A stretch of 64,000 nucleotides of DNA from Eutreptiella sp. 'Long Island Sound 2002' (GCA_964036045.1 OZ038386.1:19182225-19246224), one strand, 5' to 3'; numbered from the stretch's first letter, positions 10,500 through 23,448 are shown. Notes: generated by a model not told the origin, from the sequence alone. Numbers and translations are program-made.

Positions 10500-13318
10500 C
10501 CGTTGACCACGCGCCATACTGCGAACCTGCCTCTTCCAGAGTCAGAGCAGCCGGGGCCTGCCTCCCATCGATGCGCCGAGAGCTTGGAGTCCGGCTCTGC
10601 GCGACTGACAGACCGAGTCTCCCAGGGTGGCCCATTGACAAGCCGCACGTCAGCGGCTGAGGCACCCAGCGGCTCAGGCCGGCCACGCTTGGTGAGGCGG
10701 CAGAGGCGACACATCGGATCGCAGACGCCTACGTTCAGGCTACCGGGGGCATCTGCGTCCAAGTCTGCACCGGCAAGCCCCACGAGGAGGCCGTAGATGC
10801 CCATGCTCCATGTCCTCGCATTGCGGCTGCCAACGGTGCGCCGCTGATGCCTGGGCACCTCATTGCGCAGCGCCGTGTCATTCTATCTCCAGATGGTCCG
10901 CTGCACTCAGCCGCGACCGCTGCACCTCCAACGGCAACCGACCGTCCCCCCCCACCACCCTGCCCCTCTTGGGAGGGGTTTGGGAAAAGGACGTTGCTCA
11001 GCGGACGGGGTTCTTTCCCCCTCCGTTGTTATTCTCATAGACAAGCGCCACCCCCGATCCAACCAGCGTCTCACCTGCCCAACCCGATGCTTCCTCTACA
11101 CCCCTCCCCCGCCCCTCCACTACCTCCGGACGATGCACAGCGTCTGTGCATCTTGCTGACCTCATGAAATTTGTGGGGCACACTGTGTCTCAGCGCATGC
11201 CCTTGGGTTGGTCGCCTAGTCCAGTGAGTTCAGGCCCGCCTCGGGATTATGTCGTCCACTGTGATCGCTCCAACCAAAGCAGTATCGGATTTGCCGGGCC
11301 GCGGCATGATTGGCACGGCCCCACCGTGTACGCCTACTCCAGCAGGCACCCCCGTGGCCGTGTTGCTCTATGCCTCAGGGCCCCCGGTCAGGACCATGGT
11401 TGTGTGGGTGCCTTCGTGGGTGTGCCAGGCTCCACGCACCTGTGTCGGACAGCTTCAGTGGCGGCCTTAGGAGCAGCGCAGGGAGACCCGCCACGCCCTG
11501 GTCTGTCTCAGTGGCAGCCCGAGGTCCAGATCGCGTGTTGAGCACTGCCCCATATGACCCCCACTTCCCCCTCGCGTTCCAAGCTCGCCACAGACAGCAG
11601 GATTTGGTTTTCTTTTCTTTCAAAAATGCCTGGTCGGGAGGGCCTGGTTGGGATCCCCCATAAGACATGCCAATGGCAGGAGAACTGTGTCGGCAGGAAC
11701 CAGCCCCATACCTTGGGCCACTCAATAATACCCGCTTCTGCCGCAACCGGAACCCAGCAGGAATCAGCTGCGTCCCGTGTCCAACTCAGTAGGATTCAGC
11801 TCCTGCGCATCACGTCTGACCTGATGGACGCTGGCAAGTCTGGCCCACATTCCGCCTGGGTAACCCCCCGCACGTGGTCACAGTCTCTTGCCTCGGTTCA
11901 GATTCAGCTCTGTAACGCGAGACCCTTTCCTTGGGGCTCCCAATACGTCGTGGCATGTGCCATTGTGACGATGTCACTCTGGCCGAGACTTGATGCGCCC
12001 TGCGATCACGTGCGACCCCTCACACTGGCCAGAGCAGTGTGCACCGCGGAACAAACAGACCGGCAGGATCCTGGCGAAATGTCCAGGAGCCAGTTGTTAA
12101 TTGCCAACCGCCATCGGCTGATCAAGTGCTGCTGGATAGCCAGCCCGCCTATGCGTCAGTTGTGCCGAGTGCCATGGGCCGATTGCCAACTGCTGCCGTA
12201 TGACTGCCCCGTTGTATCTGGCGTGATGGCGCAGAATTTGTCTGTTGATGGAATGCTCATCTCCTGCAGTACGACGGCTTGTTCTTCGTCGGTTCCTGAG
12301 CGCTCATTTTACGAAGTCTGTTGACCACCAGATCTCTGTGGCCTGATTTGGCCTCCTTCGTGAGAATTAGTTGTTGCAATTAGATCTGCGACAATCTGCG
12401 CGTGCCCGAAGAGCAGCATCGATATGGCGTAGGGGAACGAACGGCGAGTTGGACCAAAGCTTTTGGAAGCCGGGGCCTGTCAGGAGGGCCAGCGCCCCCC
12501 CCCACCAGACAGCCAACAGAAATGGTCTTAGAGGCCCACTCCCCCAGTGGTGGTGGGTGGCACTGTGTCTACAAAGAAGCATCTACGGCGTCTAAGACCA
12601 GCTTAGCATCTCAGTTCAGTGCTGGTCCTCCGCAGGTCGTCCCTTAAGAGCGTATACAGTTCTTTTTTTTTTCCTTTGTCAAGGAACGTACACGCCCCAG
12701 GCCGGTGGTTACTGGCCAACCGTTGTCAGGTAACCGCCAACTGCTGACAGTTACCATCCATAACCACCAAACAGCACCGTCCGTTAGCTGTCAGCCGCCG
12801 TCGGTTGACCAGCGAGCGGCCCTTTGTTTTCGCCCCTGAAAGCGGACGACATTATTTTTTTCTTCATTCAGGAACCTCTTGCGTTCGCCGGGTTGTGTCC
12901 AGGGGTCGTTTCTGCTTCGCCAGAGCACAATGCCAGAGAAGTGCATTGGAATAAAAGGCAGTAGACCGCAGGAGTTCCGCTTTCTGCTGGCCCGCCGACG
13001 CGTCGGAAGAGATTGTGCGCTGGTGGCGTGGCGGTACCTGAGTCTGGTCGCAGGGAAGGTGCTGGCACCTGCACGTCGAAGAGCAATGCCAAGCAAACGG
13101 ACCGCAGTGAGGCCCTTCGCCTTTCCAGGGCCTTTGGGAATCAGAGTCATCGCAGCCAAAGATTTCACAGCTCGTTGACCAACGTCCTAACACACCAGCA
13201 GCCGAAGAGCCGCTGCAGCGTCCTCCACCTGCACTGTGTGTGCAGCGCGGAGGTGCTGTCTTGACACAGCTACTGCAGGCGTTTGTGGGGATTCAAACAT
13301 CTTTGCAGATGGTGCGTT
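10500..13318. other. GC-rich stretch without a recognised gene
   Basis: It is GC-rich, with several open frames in both directions. The longest is 11554-12324 (+). None shows a known motif, and the frames overlap without a consistent story. A Gln/Leu-rich frame from about 13180 is cut off by the element beginning at 13322, which suggests the insertion interrupted an older coding region or retroelement remnant. Confidence 0.35.
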
Positions 13319-13321
13319 TCG

Positions 13322-14081
13322 GGGGGCGCCTCAAGCGCAGTGCAGCGCGCAGTGCGCGCGCAGTGCAACTATTTGGGTGTTTGGCCGTACTAGAGACCCA
13401 TACTTTGAGATACTAGGGGCCCCTAGGGGCATCATGGTGACCCCTAGCGGAGGTTTTGATTTCTGATTTTGTCCCCCTTTGTTTGGGGACCCCCGAGAAT
13501 GCAAGGGTGACGTAGCATTTCCGCCCTCTTTCGGGCCCCAACCTTCCGGTGCTATTGAGGAAAGTGAAGGGACATTGTATGGATTATGAGATTGGCACCA
13601 TGGATGGTGCATACAAGGGGCGCCTCCATGTGGCATGGCCATTTATCGGTCGAAAGACGTTGACCGAGCGGCAAAAGGAGTACAATGATGTTCATGGTTT
13701 CTATAGGGCACGCATTGAGCACTTGTTTGCATGCATGTGGCACTGGGGCATCGTAAGGAACATATGGAGGGGATCCGGTACGGAGTTGCATGAGTACGTG
13801 CGTGTACTCTTGCATTTGCAGCAATTTTTGAATCTAAGACAGGTGGAACAGAAAGACAGTTCTGTGTTCTTGAGGGTGGCGACCAATGCGCTGTTCATGG
13901 CTTTTCCAGTTGTGCATGATGTGTGTTATGTGAAGGGAAGGTAGTTTGCAGCTTTCTTGAGCTAGGGCAGTTTGGGTCACCTAATTCTAAGGGCGTTTCC
14001 AAGGGGTTTGCTCGGGGGCTCTTCGGGGGGAACATAGTCTAAAAGTAGCGCGCAGTGCGCGCGCAGTGCAAAGACTCCCCC
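13322..14081 (+). mobile_element. Family-1 (PIF/Harbinger-like) element, TSD TCG
   Basis: The element is 760 bases, flanked by TCG at 13319-13321 and 14082-14084. Termini are GGGGGCGCCTC and, inverted, GGGGGAGTCTT. Just inside each end lie two copies of GCGCGCAGTGC, both in the plus orientation. It encodes part of a DDE transposase (separate entry). Its right end, reverse-complemented, matches the left end of the 54729 element over about 100 bases (TACTTTTAGACTATGTTCC and beyond), yet the 11-bp unit there is different. Confidence 0.85.
13549..13944 (+). pseudogene. DDE transposase, C-terminal half (DDE_Tnp_4 / Harbinger type)
   Basis: The motifs DGAYKG, PFIGRKTLTERQKEYND and FYRARIEHLFACMWHWGIVR match the second Asp and the catalytic Glu region of PIF/Harbinger-type nucleases, which cut and join element ends. 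The first catalytic Asp and the N-terminus are missing and only about 130 codons remain, so this copy is non-autonomous. A 32-base motif related to the 53-bp repeat at 20071 lies just upstream, near 13482-13515. Confidence 0.75.
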
Positions 14082-14084
14082 TCG

Positions 14085-14578
14085 GAGCCTTCTGTTGTGC
14101 CTCACTGTGGCTTTAGAGATTCTGTCAGCATGCAATAGTCGGGGAACTTCAACTGATGTGACCGGTCAGGTGCCCTGGGTGTTTGACTGGGAACACATTG
14201 GCTATGCGGGACTCGCGTGCATCGTGTAGCTGGCGTACAACGCCCAGTCCGTTCAAGAGCACACCGGTACGAATGGCGCGACAAATCAGGGTGACTGCCA
14301 CCAAATTCGTCACATGCTAGAGGGTGCGCTGGCCAGGCTAGATCCAGCCCAGGGGGGGTGGGATGAGGGGACTACCGGATTTTTGTATCGCGTGTCCCTT
14401 TTGGGCGCTCGGGGAGCTCAACATATTGTTCACCATCCCCACGGAGGATGGGGTTAATGGGATAGGCATGAAAGTCACCACGCATTTAGCACTGCCATCA
14501 TATGCCACCTAATAATGGACAGATTGAACTGGGTGGCTCTTCCTCTTGCTTTAACGATGCTGCCTCTGCAGTCGTTTT
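14085..14578. other. Unassigned sequence
   Basis: I see no gene, repeat family or RNA here. Confidence 0.4.
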
Positions 14579-14990
14579 CCCTCTTGCACGGCGTCTTTGC
14601 TGTCCGCAACGAACCGCATATCTCCGGCTCCTGCCGCAATGCCCCGCCAGAACTCATCTGCCCAAATGCAGACTGCTTTATGCAATCGCACACGGCTCCT
14701 GTGACCACGTTTCGCTGGCATTTTGGCTCTTCCCACAGTTGGAGGGGGTGTTACATGAGGAGTGAGGGGTCGATTCCCGCTGCTACTGCTGTTGCAGGGC
14801 TACGGATGCCACAGGACATCTGGAACGGCGCATGCCCGGTGAGCCGTGGCACAGGATTATGTGTCATCGGCACAGGTTCTTCTCGGGGTACAGGGGACAC
14901 TTCATGCTTGTGGGGGCACACGTGGTACTGTGGAAATTGTATCGATATTGTGGGACCGCCTCAGACTCAGTGGGGTGCCTTGTGGTTTTT
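14579..14990 (+). repeat. 412-bp direct duplication, copy 1
   Basis: The same sequence recurs at 15952-16363, offset 1373 bases. I see one difference (gtcgattccc against gtcaattccc). Open frames cross it on both strands, including a Cys-rich plus-strand frame, but none resembles a known family. The near identity implies a recent duplication. Confidence 0.95.
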
Positions 14991-15951
14991 GAGAGCGCAG
15001 CTCGAAAACAGACCGCATGGTGCAGCCGGTGTAGCAGCCCTCAATCACCGGCACCTGGACTGCCACATTCCAAGGTGCCATGTCACAGGTTTTCTGCCTG
15101 CCAATCGTTCCCAAAGAGAGGGGCCACCTTGAAGTGAAACCCAGAAGGAGATTTGAGGGGGCAGGAGATCGTAGGCGGTGGGAAGGGAGAAAGGAAGGCG
15201 TTACCTGTTTGGGTGATTTGCATTCAGGTGATCTGGGTTGCATGCAGTGCCCCCCCTCTGGCGCACATGGCGCCCCTCTGTCTAAAGTCAACAACCCGCG
15301 TGACTACTTTTTTCTCCATCCTGAAATGTGTGGTCTAATTATTCGCAGACCTGAGGGGAAAGCTACACCGCAGCAGTGCGCGGCAGTACACAATATCTCA
15401 GCCCAGAAGGACACAGTGGGATGTAGCAGTTCTCAGCATTTTACCTGAAACCCACCTCAACTCTCTTCCCCCTCAGCAATCCTCAACGAGGACCCCGTTA
15501 CGAGCCCCCCTAGTGGTACGCAGCAGTGCACAGTAGCTCAGCCCAGCAGGACGTAGCACACAGGGGGAAATGCTAGCGGCATGCAGCAGTACACGTACTG
15601 GTACAACCTCAGGTCTGGTAATTAGGGCTGCGCCAAAACTCTATCGTTTTGTTGCCGATGCTGTGGACCTTCGTGAAGGCTTTGTAAATGTCTGTCCTTT
15701 GTACACAAAAAGGGCCTGTCTTGGGAGTCTCACCAGGTCCCTTCTCACAGTGCTGTGCAGCAGCTGCTGGTCTTTTGTTTTTTAGGTAAGCTGAGTTTCA
15801 TGTTTGGGGGGTGTTCTGCCTTTTGCCGTCTCTGGAGGGCACAAATGCCTTAATGCCTTGGCACAGAGTGTGCGCATGCACACATGATGCACAAAGTATG
15901 GGGGACATCCAAACCAAGCCCCATACCAGCCGCCCAAACAGTAGTCCTTTG

Positions 15952-16363
15952 CCCTCTTGCACGGCGTCTTTGCTGTCCGCAACGAACCGCATATCTCCGG
16001 CTCCTGCCGCAATGCCCCGCCAGAACTCATCTGCCCAAATGCAGACTGCTTTATGCAATCGCACACGGCTCCTGTGACCACGTTTCGCTGGCATTTTGGC
16101 TCTTCCCACAGTTGGAGGGGGTGTTACATGAGGAGTGAGGGGTCAATTCCCGCTGCTACTGCTGTTGCAGGGCTACGGATGCCACAGGACATCTGGAACG
16201 GCGCATGCCCGGTGAGCCGTGGCACAGGATTATGTGTCATCGGCACAGGTTCTTCTCGGGGTACAGGGGACACTTCATGCTTGTGGGGGCACACGTGGTA
16301 CTGTGGAAATTGTATCGATATTGTGGGACCGCCTCAGACTCAGTGGGGTGCCTTGTGGTTTTT
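15952..16363 (+). repeat. 412-bp direct duplication, copy 2
   Basis: Second copy of the 14579-14990 segment. The boundaries fall in short C- and T-runs (CCCTCTTGC on the left, GGTTTTT on the right), and I see no terminal inverted repeat or target duplication. The 961 bases between the copies are unique, so this is a segmental duplication rather than transposition. Confidence 0.95.
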
Positions 16364-17588
16364 TTTATGCTGCAACGATCGTGGCTCACATCCCTGTCAC
16401 ACCACCGCAATTCATCCCTTTGTTTGGGCCCGTCACTTTTTGCATCAGAAGTCTGACCATTTACCTTTTCCGCCAAGCTGGTCGCTGGGATGGGAATGGA
16501 GGGGGGGGGGTTGGGAAGTGCTGGTCTACCCTGACCCTCGACCCTGGGACGCATGGGCGGCCTGACAAACGCATGCGCACGTCTGCGCATCTCACGGCCA
16601 GTACGCGTCCCTGTTCAGCAGACCGACACATGACCCTTTTGGCCCCCCAGAGAGGCCATCATTTGGTGTGGATGAATATTTCAAGCCCTCACGCGTGCTT
16701 CATACCACCCCGGTTGGTAGGCTGGTGGGCTGACCTGGCGTGCGTCAAGGCTCTGGTGCAGAGGCTGGGGTTCCGATCCATTCTCTTGCCATTCGCCCAT
16801 CTCCGCCCCGTCTGAGTGATAGTTAAGTCTGTTGCTAGCTCTCTTCAATTCGCAAGTACCAGTCGCTGAGCTGCTCCAGTTGTTCTCAAAACTGTCGGCT
16901 GGCCCAACGTCTTGTTTTCCCGCAACTGTGGGCGCAGCTTTTTTTATCTGTTTTGACCCCACACCTGCGTTGGTTGCACCAAGTCAACCGGCGCTGTGCA
17001 ATCCATTTGTCAAGAATTTGGCTCGTTTTCTGTTTTTTTTTCTTCAACACATTGATCAAAGCAGTTCTTGCTGGGTTTCCCCCCGTGTCTAAGAACCAGC
17101 AATGTTTTGCTGTGGAACCAGGGGTTGGCTCTTGCGCACTATTTCCCGACCAAAAAGTGCTGCGGAACCAGTGGTCGGTTCTTGCGCATGGCCATGCGCA
17201 GCCCCGTTGCTGCCTTGGGCTTGGGAGCTGACTTAGGCTTCGGCTTCGGCTTGGGTTCTGGGACCTTAAAATGCTTGGGGACTGCATTGTCATTCATTGC
17301 TGCCCTGCATCCACCGCAACCATGAAAAACCCAATTCTGTGGAAAAAAAAGTAGCGCGGGCAAAGTGCCCAACCAAAGCGGAACCAGGGGGTGGTTCTTG
17401 CGCAAGGCAGTTTCTAGACACAGGGGTGGGGGGTACGTCCCAACCACCGTCTGGCACCACACTTTCGCAGTGATTGGTGTGGCTATGCGGAGCCGCTTTA
17501 TCAAGGCTAAGTAGTTTTCAGCTGTTATGAAATGCCATGGAGACATCTCTTGTGTCTCTTGTGAGGGTCTGGCTTGACTCGGGACATA
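16364..17588. other. Unassigned sequence with a 27-bp repeat
   Basis: No recognised gene. The phrase GCGGAACCAGTGGTCGGTTC followed by TTGCGCA occurs in variant form near 17114, 17161 and 17380. A minus-strand frame near 17210-17290 encodes a PKPKPK-rich stretch, probably from the local repeat. Confidence 0.4.
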
Positions 17589-18271
17589 GGGAATGCCGTG
17601 CACGCAGTGCCCACGCAGTTCGCACGCAGTGCAAAGTTTTGTATGTCGGCAACCCCTTGAACCCTAGTTTTGGCCCCTTTTCACAAGTTTGTTGTTCCAT
17701 AACGGGGTTTTGCGCTTCTTGTGCATTGAGGATATGGCACCCATTTTCACCCATTTTCAGCCATTTTAGCCCATTTTCACCCGGTTTTGCTGCATGTTCT
17801 TTGTTGTGGGTGGATGGTGGATTATGATGATGAGGAATCATCGGACGTCCTGTACATTCACAATGCAACAAATTGGCAGTTGGGTTGTCACACACTCATA
17901 AGCGGATTCCAACCTTCATGGCCATTGCCTTGCTATCTCAAGGAAACAATGTCCTTTATGGATCCTCTGTATGAGCTTGCACTTGAACCCCGCATCTGCA
18001 CTCTCGGATCATCGCGAATCAATAGCATGGCTTATCAGTAACGGCCCACATAGTGTTGCATACTACTACAAGTTGGGCCCCAGTTGGGTCAAGGCAGAAT
18101 GCCTATGTCCCCAGAAGGCTGCCACCATCTTCCAACACACTGACGCCACAACAAACTGTGCTTGGCCACAGCCACCAACCACCAAGGATATGAAGACCCT
18201 TGTGACACCTGCATAGATGCAGGGTAGTTTCCTCCCTTCCTGCAGTGCGCACGCAGTGCAACAACATCCCC
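17589..18271. mobile_element. Family-1 element, TSD ATA
   Basis: The element is 683 bases, flanked by ATA at 17586-17588 and 18272-18274. Termini are GGGAATGCCG and, inverted, GGGGATGTTG. The subterminal unit GCACGCAGTGC appears at both ends in the same orientation (three degenerate copies left, two right). The left interior (AAGTTTTGTATGTCGGCAA, then TTTTGGCCCCTTTTCACAAG) is shared with 19880 and with the right end of 33952-34651. No transposase motif is visible, so it is non-autonomous. Confidence 0.8.
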
Positions 18272-19660
18272 ATACGTTATGATCCTCGTTCAGCCCCCGA
18301 TCTGAATCGGAAACCGGGCACTATTGGTTGGGCTGCAGGGCTGTTCAGCATCACATTTCAGATTTGCACTCTGATGTGAACACTCGGTGCCTTTCCCAAG
18401 CGTCATGACATGGTTTGCTGTGCTGGTGATGGGCTTTAGCCGCTGTGTGTTCCATTGCTACGCGCCACCACATTTGTTTGGTTGCCTCTCTAAAACCTGC
18501 GGCACGCCAGCCCAGTGGACACGTGGCGACTGGACAAGTTGACAGACCGGTGAACCATGGCTGATGTGGGTACATTTTGTTCAGCTGACTGCCTGACCTG
18601 CAGCCCGATCTGCAGCAGTGCAGACAGGAACACTGCCAACTGCCCCCCCCCCCGCCCATTTTTTGGCACCATTTTCCTGTTTGGATTTATGCTGTCTCAG
18701 ACTGCGCTGCAATAGGCAGTATGTTGCCTTGTTGGACACCAAAAGGCATTTTGTGTTCCACGATGCTGAGACACAGCCTGCAAGCAAGATTGGTGCATTG
18801 CAAGACTATTTCTGACCAGATGCATAGTTCCAAATCATAGGAATCATATTTGAAGAGACCTCAGGACAGTATGTACCCTCTGCTTGAATGAGTAGATTGC
18901 CTCCGAACCAGTTCACAAAATGCGCATCGAAAAAAATAACCCTCACCAATGTAGCTGTGAGGGAGCAAATCAGCTGCTCCCTGATGTTCAATGACTGAAG
19001 GACAATTTGGACAGGAACACACAGCTTCCTATTGTTGACTGACAGCCTCTGGCCCACATGTGGCATTTATGGGGTTGGTTCTTGTAAACTTACCCCCTTA
19101 CCAGGTGCGAGGTGCAAATTCCTTCATCGTGGAGTTGATAAAGGTGAATGTATTTCCCTTTCATGTTGCATTGTGGGTGTGCAAATGATTGGCAACAATG
19201 GGCAATGTCACAGAATTGAGAGTGGTTTCAAACCTAATTCAAATTGACGGATATGTTCTGTGCATTGTGGTTGTAAGTGTTGGATTTGCAATAGGGGGTG
19301 CTTTTTCTAAATGGGTATTATATATGCAACTGATTGAATAAGGGATGCTTCGGCATGGCAGTACCCGCTGCACTACCATGCGCCAGAATACTCTGCAGAC
19401 ACATGAGTAATCATGCGACTGAACTGTACTCTGCAGCAGTGGTGTAGAGACTGGGCAATCAGCCCGAGCGCCTTACTGCTACTCAGCACAGGCCTGATGT
19501 ATATGAAAAAAAGGTGCTCAAATACGAGCAAATTGATGCACAAGGTGTTCAAGATGGTTGATGCCCACAGTAGACTGTGATCCAAAATATCACGTGAGTG
19601 CTGACGCTTGGTTGCTGGTTTGCAAGTGTCCAGAAGGCCTCTAGCATAGCTTAACAAGTA
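18272..19660. other. Unassigned sequence
   Basis: No recognised gene, RNA or repeat beyond short homopolymers (C-run near 18645). Open frames are short. Confidence 0.4.
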
Positions 19661-19771
19661 CCCAGGGGGGTCCCCCCCCGCCATGTTGCTGACCCCCTTT
19701 GTCGCTGGCCCCCCCTTGCAGAACAAAGAAACATGGCCCCCCTAGCCGCTGCCCCCCCCTGCCCCTGGGGG
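19661..19771 (+). repeat. C-run-rich short repeat, copy 1
   Basis: It shares ATGTTGCTG/ATGTCGCTGGC, ACATGGCCCCCCTAGCCGCTG and several C-runs with the inverted copy at 23140-23275. It is probably a small non-autonomous element, but exact termini cannot be set inside the homopolymers. Confidence 0.55.
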
Positions 19772-19879
19772 TTTTGCCTAAAAGCAGCCAATGCCGTCAG
19801 CCAATGCCGTGCATTTCTTGGCTCCCCATTGTTAGAGGATGCGCATGCAAAATTCTTTTGCTCGTACAGTTGATACTGA

Positions 19880-20460
19880 GGGAATGCCGTGCACGCAGTG
19901 CGAAGTTTTGGATGTCGGCAAATACTCGGACCCTACTTTTGGCCCCTTTTGACAAGTTTTTGGTTCCATACTGGGTTTTTTTGGTTCCTATGCATTTGGG
20001 ATGTGGCACATTTCAATTGTCACCCTTCATTGCTCATTTTCAACCATTTTCACCCATTTTCCATCCCCCATATTGAACTCTCCCCACTATGGGGACCCCG
20101 AGAAGGCAGGGGTGATGTAGCCATATTGAACTCTCCCCACTATGGGGAACCCGAGAAGGCAGGAGTGATGTAGCCATATTGATTTATCCCCACTATGACG
20201 GCGCCTATAGGGCTGCTTGCACACCGCTGTACGCTATATTGGTCGGAAAACTTTGAGTGAAGACCAACAAGAGTATAACGATAACAAGAGCATAACAATG
20301 TGCATGGTTTCTATCATGCAAGGGTGGTGCACCTCTTTGCACGGTTGTGGCAATGGGGGATTGTCCGCAATGTTTGGACACGCTCTACAACAGAGCTGCA
20401 TAGCCATGTGCGTATTTTGCTCCACCTTACTCAGTTTTGTATTCGCGGGTTAATTTGACA
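19880..20460 (+). mobile_element. Decayed family-1 element with transposase remnant
   Basis: It begins GGGAATGCCG with one CACGCAGTGCG unit, then the same interior as the 17589 element, then a 53-bp tandem repeat, then a broken DDE frame (20196-20455). Fragments GRKTLSEDQQEYND, HARVVHLFARLWQWGIVRNV and SHVRILLHLTQF fall in different frames. I find no matching right end, so AT-rich DNA beyond 20460 may have replaced it. Confidence 0.65.
20071..20200 (+). repeat. 53-bp tandem repeat next to the DDE region
   Basis: Copies start at 20071, 20124 and 20177 (the last partial). Each contains GGGGA-CCCGAGAAGGCAGG then GGTGATGTAGCC. The same core lies just upstream of the DDE frame at 13490, and inverted or variant copies occur near 30320, 57230, 57800 and 63855. 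It therefore seems to be a family-1 internal module. Confidence 0.85.
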
Positions 20461-23139
20461 GCTTTGACACCTAGCAAGTACTTGACGTCATCTAATGTTG
20501 CGATGGTTTGGGCAATGTTGACAATATTAGCCCCTTCCGGCCCCATAGGCATATGTGGCACAATTAGACTACTTGGACGATCGGTGTACTTTTTGAAACT
20601 TGGTAAGCTTCATCCTAATGTGGCAATGTACACAATCATGTTTTGGAATCTTTGGCAGCATTGTTGGATTGGACAACTTTGACCATTAGTCCACAATGGC
20701 TCACTCTCCAAGTGTGACACAATTTTGAGTGATGTCAACTGTATCAACATCCTCTATTACGTATTGCTTCATTTGCAAACGAAGAAGTTTATTTGCCTTA
20801 AATTGATGTTCATCTTTTGTCGTAGTTTTGAGGACATGTGGTGAAACCATGTGTTTTATGATGGCCAACAAGCAAAATGACATTCAAGTAATGCATGCGA
20901 AATTCTTTTCTTACCAATTAATGCTTTTACAATGTGCAAGCTTTTGGTGTAGGTTCTATGAATACTCCAATGTGTACTCTACGAAACTAGCTGCAGCAGT
21001 GCACCAAAGGATGTTACCTACTTACTTTGTGGGTGTGGGAACCGAAGATGAGACAATTCAGAATCAAAAAATCTTTTTTTTGGTACTTTTTATTACAAAA
21101 CATCTCCAAAGGAAAGAAAAATGCGAACTTGGGACCTGGGACGTTTGTTGCTTTATTGAAAAATTGAACACAAACTTTGCTGTTCAAACAAGAAAAATAT
21201 GTCCAAAAAAGAAAATGAATTGCTTTGTAGTATTCCGGATCATAAGCCGGAACATTACAAGATTTATGTTTTTAGCGCATGAACACGGTTTGGACAATAA
21301 ATGGGGCGAAAAAAAATCTTGGCATCGTTGTTTTTGCAAAGAAAACATTTCATACACACTATTTTTTCTTTTTGGATTTTTTGGCCAAGCAAAAAAGCAA
21401 CAAAATCGAAACACGGCACCATCGGGATCAAAACTGCCCAATCTCGCAGTGGTGCCAACCGTGTGTTCACTTGATGAATAATCCAAACATTTGTTGGAAT
21501 ATTTTTAGCATCATGGAGATCTTCAACATAACGAGTGTAATTGGGCCTTTAGGTAGTTTTGGCATCCTGGGCAACATTGCAATTGTGCAAACTTTGTCGG
21601 CGGCATTGTTGGCAGCCTTCCTAGTAGGAACGGGCGCACGGTGCGCGCACGGTGCGCACCGTTTGGGGCAATTACACAGCTTTCAACCTCCAATTGGACC
21701 CTTGGAGAAAATTACTAAGCAGCCACATTGGCACTTAGAAAACAACGAGGAAATGGGTATCACATGAGTTTTGTGCCGTCTGAATTCAATGCAAAGCAAG
21801 TGCACAATGCTTAACACGACATGGACCTTAATTCACACAAAAAGATCTTGTAAATATTCATATGCATGAAGAGGTTTGGTGAAGTGCAATATGCCATTAT
21901 TACCACAAAGGCAGATACCAATGAAAGGCATCATATGCAAAACGATCACAAATATGTTTTCAATGGTTCATGCATTCACTTGTGTGCAGGCTATGCGTGT
22001 CAACAAGCATTGCTCAACTCATTGAATCTTATGCTACAAAGCTATTGCTACCTGCCGTGGTTGGTAGAATGCGATCCTTTTTAAGGGAGAAGCAACCTCA
22101 AGCACACTGTAGTAAACAGCTGTCATAACAGCACTCAATAAAATTCTGCAGTCTCAAGTAGTAAAGACACCCCCTTTGGGATATCTATATATTGTACATC
22201 AATCATTTTGCTGTGTGCAATCTAGATGTGCACCCGACATTTGTATTGCGGTTGTTCTTCTGTTCTGGATATTTGAAGACCGGAGTAGTATGTAGTGTGT
22301 TCTGGTCTTTTGTGCCGTTGCTTTGTGTTTTGTGTTTGCCTTGCCTTTTGTTTTTGTTATAAATCCGGTAGATCCTGCCTCTTGGTAGAATCCACGGAAG
22401 CATGCGTTTATCATGTTTCTAGGGTGTGCTGTGACCATCAGGTTCACATTGGGAAAACATTCAAAGTGATGCGGATGGGCTCCAAATGCGGAACTCGTGG
22501 CGGTGCAGTGCAACAGCACCATGAAACACTGCCTTCCCATTCACCTCATAATGTATGCGTAGGTGATCACTAGGGCGTTGCAAACCAAGACTAGTAGCAG
22601 TATCTTGGTCATTTGCATTGCTGCGGTTGTAGAAGATAGCGGTAACGGCTTGAACCCAAGACATACACATTGTGTTGTTGAGCTATTGACCAAAAGACAA
22701 CATGTAAAATGTTGTCCTCAAAGCATGCAAAGTGAAACGGGGCAGGAACTCCGCAACACGGCACCTTACGGAGCAACAGCAAAGCAAAACCATGGCGTCA
22801 AGTAAATTATCTAAATTAAAAAAGATGCACAGTACGTGCATGGTGTGTGCCGGTGCCCCTTGAGTTGCACGTTCGCGGTGAAAAGCATCCTGAGAACATT
22901 AGAACCGATAAAGACTCCAGAAACTCTGTACAACTCAGGCAATTTTAGCATCTTCAGCAGTTGACAACATCAGCATTGTTTGCAACTACAACATCTTTGG
23001 CAATTTAAGCCAAAAAAACCTTTTTTTGCCGGCAAAGTTTTTAATGTGTAAATAACTTGAATGCAAAATGTATAAAGTTCTCGGTCTAAATATCCCACAA
23101 CCGATCTTTGTCCAGATATTCCAAGTTGCGTACCAGCAG
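20461..23139. other. AT-rich stretch, no recognised gene
   Basis: Base composition drops clearly compared with both flanks. A 217-codon open frame (20828-21481, +) is long for such AT-rich sequence but has no motif I know. An orphan family-1-type end (two GCACGGTGCGC units) sits at 21633-21661 without a partner. Confidence 0.45.
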
Positions 23140-23275
23140 TGGAGGGGGCACCCCCCCCCCCCATGTCGCTGGCCCGAGCCATAATTCTCATTTCTGAAAA
23201 GGGAGGGGGGCAGCGGCTAGGGGGGCCATGTTTCTTATTTCCGGGTGGGGGGGGCAACGACATGCCCCGGGGTCC
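23140..23275 (-). repeat. C-run-rich short repeat, copy 2 (inverted)
   Basis: Inverted relative to 19661-19771. It shares ATGTCGCTGGCCC, GGCAGCGGCTAGGGGGGCCA and TGTTTCTT, with homopolymer termini. Confidence 0.55.
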
Positions 23276-23448
23276 ATTCCAAAGCCTTCCAAGAGTTTAC
23301 AACCACAGCTCTCCCGAGAATTGACACTTGTCATTGCATTAATCAAAATCAAGGTCGCGCGCTCCAACACAATGGTCACAACAATTTACATCAATTCGCA
23401 GGGGCTGCAAAATGGGTCGTCGTAAGGATTTCTTCAACAATTTCAATG

